The notes beneath the pieces are model-generated. The model was given only the letters and a program-made list of their open reading frames with translations, did no database searches and had not been told where the DNA came from. From Desulfuromonadales bacterium (GTDB lineage Bacteria; Desulfobacterota; Desulfuromonadia; Desulfuromonadales; BM103), in contig JAMPXI010000003.1 in assembly GCA_023701265.1 (NCBI GenBank), positions 1 through 62,873 of the forward strand: DNA of 62,873 bases, read 5' to 3'. Below are positions 59,870 through 62,873 of the stretch, in pieces (position 1 is the stretch's first letter; the number at the start of each line of letters is the position of its first letter). A program made the translations under genes and the position numbers.

Positions 59870-61174
59870 TCAATCGGCCAACTGTCGAGACACCTCGAGA
59901 AAATCCTTTTCTCTGCGAATGAAGGCTTCAACGACCAATGGGTCGAGGGCTTTCCCTGCATCTTGACGAATCAGTTCACAACATTCTTCATGAGGATACG
60001 GCCCCTTGTAGCGCCGCCGAGAGCGCAGGGCATCGTAGATATCGGCTATTGCCATGATCCGCGCCGACAGCGGGATGTCCTCGCCCTGAAGCCCGGCCGG
60101 GTAGCCCTTGCCGTCCCAGCGCTCATGGTGGCACTGAGCGATTTCGATGGCCGTTTTCAGAAACGATTCGAAACTCAACTTGGCTTCGGCCCGGCGCAGG
60201 ACCGAGGCGCCGTACTCACTGTGCTTTTTCATCAGTTCGAACTCGTCCGGCTCGAAACGCCCCGGCTTGCACAGCACAGTATCCGGGATGCCGACCTTGC
60301 CGATATCGTGCAGCGGCGCCGACTTGGCAAGGCTGTCGATATATTTGTCGGTAAGGACCTGACGGTCGCGTTCACCGCGGCTCAACTCTTCGGCCAGCAG
60401 GCGCACGTAGCTGGTGGTCCGCTCGATGTGATTGCCGGTTTCGGTGTCGTGCATTTCGGACTGATAGGCCAGGGCGTGGATCGTCACATCCTGAGTTTCG
60501 AGCAAGCGCAGGGTGGTACGACGATAGCGGTAATGTGCCTGGTAAAAAATGGCAAACAGCAACAGGTACAGGACACCCCCCGCGACGGCAATCCATCCCC
60601 ATACCGTGCGACGGGTGTCAGCCAGGCTCCGTTCCAGGTCGATGTCGGTTTCATACAATTCAACGGCGCCGAGGACGTAGCCCGCATAAATCACCGGCGA
60701 GTAAACCTCGAGAACGATCTTCGCCCCATGCTCGGTGATATTCTCGCTCTTTTCCGCACTCTTTTTGCCATAGGCGACCTCCCCTCGCAGGGCTTGGTCG
60801 AGCAACGGGTTTCCGGCGAAATTCTGGCCGATCAACTCATTACGGTCACTCCAAAGCACGTCGCCGCGTTCGTTCCAGACCTTGATCCTGAATACTCCGG
60901 GGATATCCAACAGGGCGGCAAAAAACTCGCCGACCTCTTCCGGGACTTTCTCCCCCGGGGGACTCTGGAACCACCGGGCAGCCTCTGGATGCTGCTTGAG
61001 AGTCGTCCGCACCAACTCCGGGAAAACCCTGAGATGGCTCTGGATGACTTCCTCGGTGACCCTCTTCGTCATGATCTGCGCCAAAATGAGCGTCACCAGC
61101 AGGACCACTACGAACGTAATCACGGTGTACTGCAGGATTACGTGACTGCGGATCATCTCGCTGTGCTTGATCAT
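59870..61174 (-). CDS. Membrane HD-GYP domain protein (putative c-di-GMP phosphodiesterase)
   Basis: 434 residues. An N-terminal membrane helix (VITFVVVLLVTLILAQIM), a periplasmic sensor-like region (about 40-180), a second helix (VWGWIAVAGGVLYLLLFAIFY) and an HD-GYP domain: HIERTTSYVRLLAEEL, SAPLHDIGKVGIPDTVL (catalytic HD), MKKHSEYGASVL, HHERWDGKGYPAGLQGEDIP (GYP). All metal-binding residues are present. ATG 61174 has AGGGGG upstream. Confidence 0.92.
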   Translation of the reverse strand: MIKHSEMIRSHVILQYTVITFVVVLLVTLILAQIMTKRVTEEVIQSHLRVFPELVRTTLKQHPEAARWFQSPPGEKVPEEVGEFFAALLDIPGVFRIKVWNERGDVLWSDRNELIGQNFAGNPLLDQALRGEVAYGKKSAEKSENITEHGAKIVLEVYSPVIYAGYVLGAVELYETDIDLERSLADTRRTVWGWIAVAGGVLYLLLFAIFYQAHYRYRRTTLRLLETQDVTIHALAYQSEMHDTETGNHIERTTSYVRLLAEELSRGERDRQVLTDKYIDSLAKSAPLHDIGKVGIPDTVLCKPGRFEPDEFELMKKHSEYGASVLRRAEAKLSFESFLKTAIEIAQCHHERWDGKGYPAGLQGEDIPLSARIMAIADIYDALRSRRRYKGPYPHEECCELIRQDAGKALDPLVVEAFIRREKDFLEVSRQLAD

Positions 61175-61209
61175 GTGCCCCCTGGCGCGACGGATTAAAA
61201 TTGTTCCTC

Positions 61210-61238
61210 ATTGTAGGAGCACGCAACGACGATGTAAA
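61210..61238 (-). promoter_or_regulatory. Promoter for the HD-GYP gene
   Basis: Minus strand: -35 TTTACA (61238-61233), 17 bases, -10 TACAAT (61215-61210). About 36 bases upstream of the HD-GYP start. Confidence 0.65.
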
Positions 61239-61299
61239 TATCAACGTGGGAGAGATGGCCTACGCTGTCCGGTCCGGCCCGAGCCCGCCGGCCCAGATC

Positions 61300-61308
61300 T
61301 GGTATACT
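61300..61308 (+). promoter_or_regulatory. Extended -10 promoter for the OYE gene
   Basis: TGG directly followed by TATACT (61303-61308), a TGn extended -10, about 33 bases upstream of GTG 61342. No -35 is clear. Confidence 0.55.
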
Positions 61309-61341
61309 TTTCCAGGAACGCCCCTGCGAAAGGAACCCGCC

Positions 61342-62409
61342 GTGACCGACCTGCTCTTCTCCCCCTTTGCGATCAAGCACCTCACCCTGCGCAACCGCCT
61401 CGGCGTGGCGCCGATGACGCGGATGTCGTCGGTGGCCGACAGCATCCCCCGCCAGGACGTCCTCGATTTCCTGGTGCGTCGGGCCGAGAACGGCGCGGCC
61501 ATCGTCTACACTGAAGCGATCGTCACCGACTACGAAAGCGCCCAGGGCTATCCCGGTCAGGCGCGCCTGACCACCCAGCGCCAGATCGATGCCTGGGCCC
61601 GGGTTACCGACGGGATCCGCAAAGCCGGGGCGGTGTCGGTCATGCAGATGTTCCACTGCGGGCGGATGGCCTGGCCCGAGATCAACCCGGCCGGCCGGGC
61701 GATCGCTCCAAGCGCCGTCACTCCGCAGCAACTCAACCCACTGACCGGCCAGCCGTATCCGGTACCCGACGTGATCAGCCGCTTCGACATCGAGCATGTC
61801 ATTCACGGCTTCGGCGAAACCGCCAGGGGGGCGGTGGCGGCAGGTTTCGACGGCATCGAGATCCACGGGGCCCACGGCTACCTGATCAGCCAGTTCCTCT
61901 CCGCCTACTCCAACCGGCGCGAAGACGACTACGGCGGCTCGGCGGAGCGGCGCTGCCGCTTCGCCCTCGAGGTGATCAGGGCCGTGCGCAGCGTGGTCCC
62001 CGCCGACCGGTTGCTGCTCTTCCGTATTTCCAACTGGGGGGTGGCTGACATGGAGGTGTCGTTGTTCGCGGATGCCGCGGAATGGCAGGAGGTGATCGGC
62101 CGGCTCGTGCACGAACCGCTCGACGCCCTGTCGGTGTCGACCTACGACTACCGGACGCCGGCGTTCGGCACCACTTTGACCATGGCGGCGCTGACCCGCC
62201 AGATGACGGCCCTGCCGCTGCTCATCTGCGGGCAGATCAGTGATCGCGCCAGTGCCGAGGAGGCACTGACGGATGCCGACATCGCCCTGAGCAGCAAGTC
62301 GATCCTGCTCAACCCGGAATGGGTGGCCGACGTGCGCGCCGGCAAGAGCCTGCCGGTGCGCCGGGCGGAAGAGGCCAATATCGCCTACACCACTGAACCG
62401 CTCCCTTGA
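61342..62409 (+). CDS. NADH:flavin oxidoreductase (Old Yellow Enzyme family)
   Basis: 355 residues from GTG 61342, with AAGGA 7 bases upstream. The TIM barrel shows LRNRLGVAPMTRMSSV, MQMFHCGRMAWPE (flavin/substrate His), GFDGIEIHGAHGYLISQFLS, YSNRREDDYGGSAERRCRF, ALSSKSILLNPEWVADV. FMN enzyme of cytosolic type; C-terminal Fe-S domains of larger members are absent. The in-frame opening to 61201 is not used. Confidence 0.93.
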   Translation: MTDLLFSPFAIKHLTLRNRLGVAPMTRMSSVADSIPRQDVLDFLVRRAENGAAIVYTEAIVTDYESAQGYPGQARLTTQRQIDAWARVTDGIRKAGAVSVMQMFHCGRMAWPEINPAGRAIAPSAVTPQQLNPLTGQPYPVPDVISRFDIEHVIHGFGETARGAVAAGFDGIEIHGAHGYLISQFLSAYSNRREDDYGGSAERRCRFALEVIRAVRSVVPADRLLLFRISNWGVADMEVSLFADAAEWQEVIGRLVHEPLDALSVSTYDYRTPAFGTTLTMAALTRQMTALPLLICGQISDRASAEEALTDADIALSSKSILLNPEWVADVRAGKSLPVRRAEEANIAYTTEPLP

Positions 62410-62463
62410 GGCCTTTACCCGCCAACGGCCAACCCCGTGCCGAATCCAGACAACAGCCAAATA

Positions 62464-62493
62464 AAAAAAACCCCGATTTCTCGGGGCTTTTTG
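62464..62493. terminator. Bidirectional terminator (OYE gene / tmRNA)
   Basis: CCCCGA (62471-62476), TTTC, TCGGGG (62481-62486), followed by CTTTTTG on the plus strand and by TTTTTTTTAT on the minus strand. It ends both the OYE gene and the tmRNA transcript. Confidence 0.9.
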
Positions 62494-62522
62494 TCCAACT
62501 CTGGCTGCCGCTGGTTGATAAA

Positions 62523-62871
62523 TGGTGGAGGTGGCGGGAATCGAACCCGCGTCCGAAAATCATCCACATCAGGCGTCTACATGCTTAGTCCGCGTTTTAA
62601 GTTAACCCTAGGAACTCCCACGAACGGGATGCCTTTCGGGCGAGCCTGCTAAATTTCGCCTTGGTGCCACAGGCACTCACCAAAGCTAGCCCACTGAATG
62701 ACATCCCTGATCCCCCGTGGGCGAGAAGTTCAGAGATGTGGTCGCCTAATTAGGCGGCCAGTGCGTAATGAACGTCGTTGTCGGCGTTTATTAAGTTGGG
62801 CTTGTTACGGAGCCAGCCCACTCCGGCATGCAACCTGCGCTTCCAATCCCCGTCGAAACCTGGGCACCCCC
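62523..62871 (-). ncRNA. ssrA: Transfer-messenger RNA (tmRNA), complete
   Basis: 349 bases. Acceptor stem GGGGGTG / CACCTCC closes both ends, with encoded CCA at 62525-62523 and a T-arm GCGGG TTCGATT CCCGC. The tag reading frame is GCC GAC AAC GAC GTT CAT TAC GCA CTG GCC GCC TAA, encoding ADNDVHYALAA (after the alanine from the charged end). A sequence like ATAAAC precedes the resume codon. It rescues stalled ribosomes with SmpB. The promoter lies outside the window. Confidence 0.97.
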
Positions 62872-62873
62872 TT

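Noticed and set aside
62406-62652. Short plus-strand reading frames across the right end
   Set aside because: They lie over the terminator and tmRNA and are not proteins.

Overview
The window (about 62.9 kb, GC-rich) looks like chromosome from a Desulfuromonadales/Geobacter-type bacterium. This is inferred from gene content only: a surE-pcm-nlpD-rpoS block, a chemosensory operon with DUF4388 (PATAN) and zinc-ribbon response regulators, a TatD-radical SAM fusion, a PSP1 protein beside tmk-holB-metG, and a c-type cytochrome. No database search was possible.

Layout. 1-13.7 kb, minus strand: conserved housekeeping genes, read in transcription order as murJ-ogt, tRNA-Val, thrS-infC-rpmI-rplT-pheS-pheT-ihfA-merR, then surE-pcm-nlpD-rpoS-apt (apt is cut by the left edge). 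13.8-18.7 kb: rpsT (plus) with a very clear promoter and terminator, then holA, lptE, leuS and infA (minus). 18.7-31.6 kb, minus: a 13-gene chemosensory operon with CheA, two CheW, CheR, CheB, two CheY, one further receiver, a zinc-ribbon receiver, a DUF4388-receiver-GAF-like protein, a GAF/coiled-coil protein, a 672-residue HEAT-repeat protein and an ExeA/GspA-type AAA ATPase. It has no chemoreceptor (MCP) gene. 31.7-34.7 kb, minus: der, era, rnc. 34.8-41.6 kb, plus: tmk-holB-PSP1-metG-(TatD/radical SAM)-acuI-like.

41.7-61.2 kb is an accessory region, mostly minus strand: an AI-2E transporter, a MASE3 histidine kinase, a TPR/zinc-ribbon membrane protein, small membrane and zinc-ribbon proteins, an RF-1-domain protein, YegP, Pmp3/YqaE, an exonuclease, an epimerase-like protein, a homocysteine methyltransferase-like protein, a divergent YchF paralogue, a sulfite dehydrogenase pair (SorA/SorB type), an Fe-S/winged-helix protein with DarP, two near-identical thiamine-binding-type genes, a four-helix-bundle protein and an HD-GYP protein. 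Repeats concentrate here: a 166-bp MITE-like palindrome, a 70-bp family in four copies, a duplicated promoter segment, a REP-like element and a 9-nt minisatellite. The right end holds an Old Yellow Enzyme homologue (plus) and a complete tmRNA gene (minus).

The observations most worth follow-up are the receptor-less chemosensory operon with its unusual partners, an infC gene whose best-placed start codon is AUA, a small zinc-ribbon frame interrupted by an in-frame UGA, the 70-bp repeat family, and the minisatellite shared by the ends of two adjacent genes.
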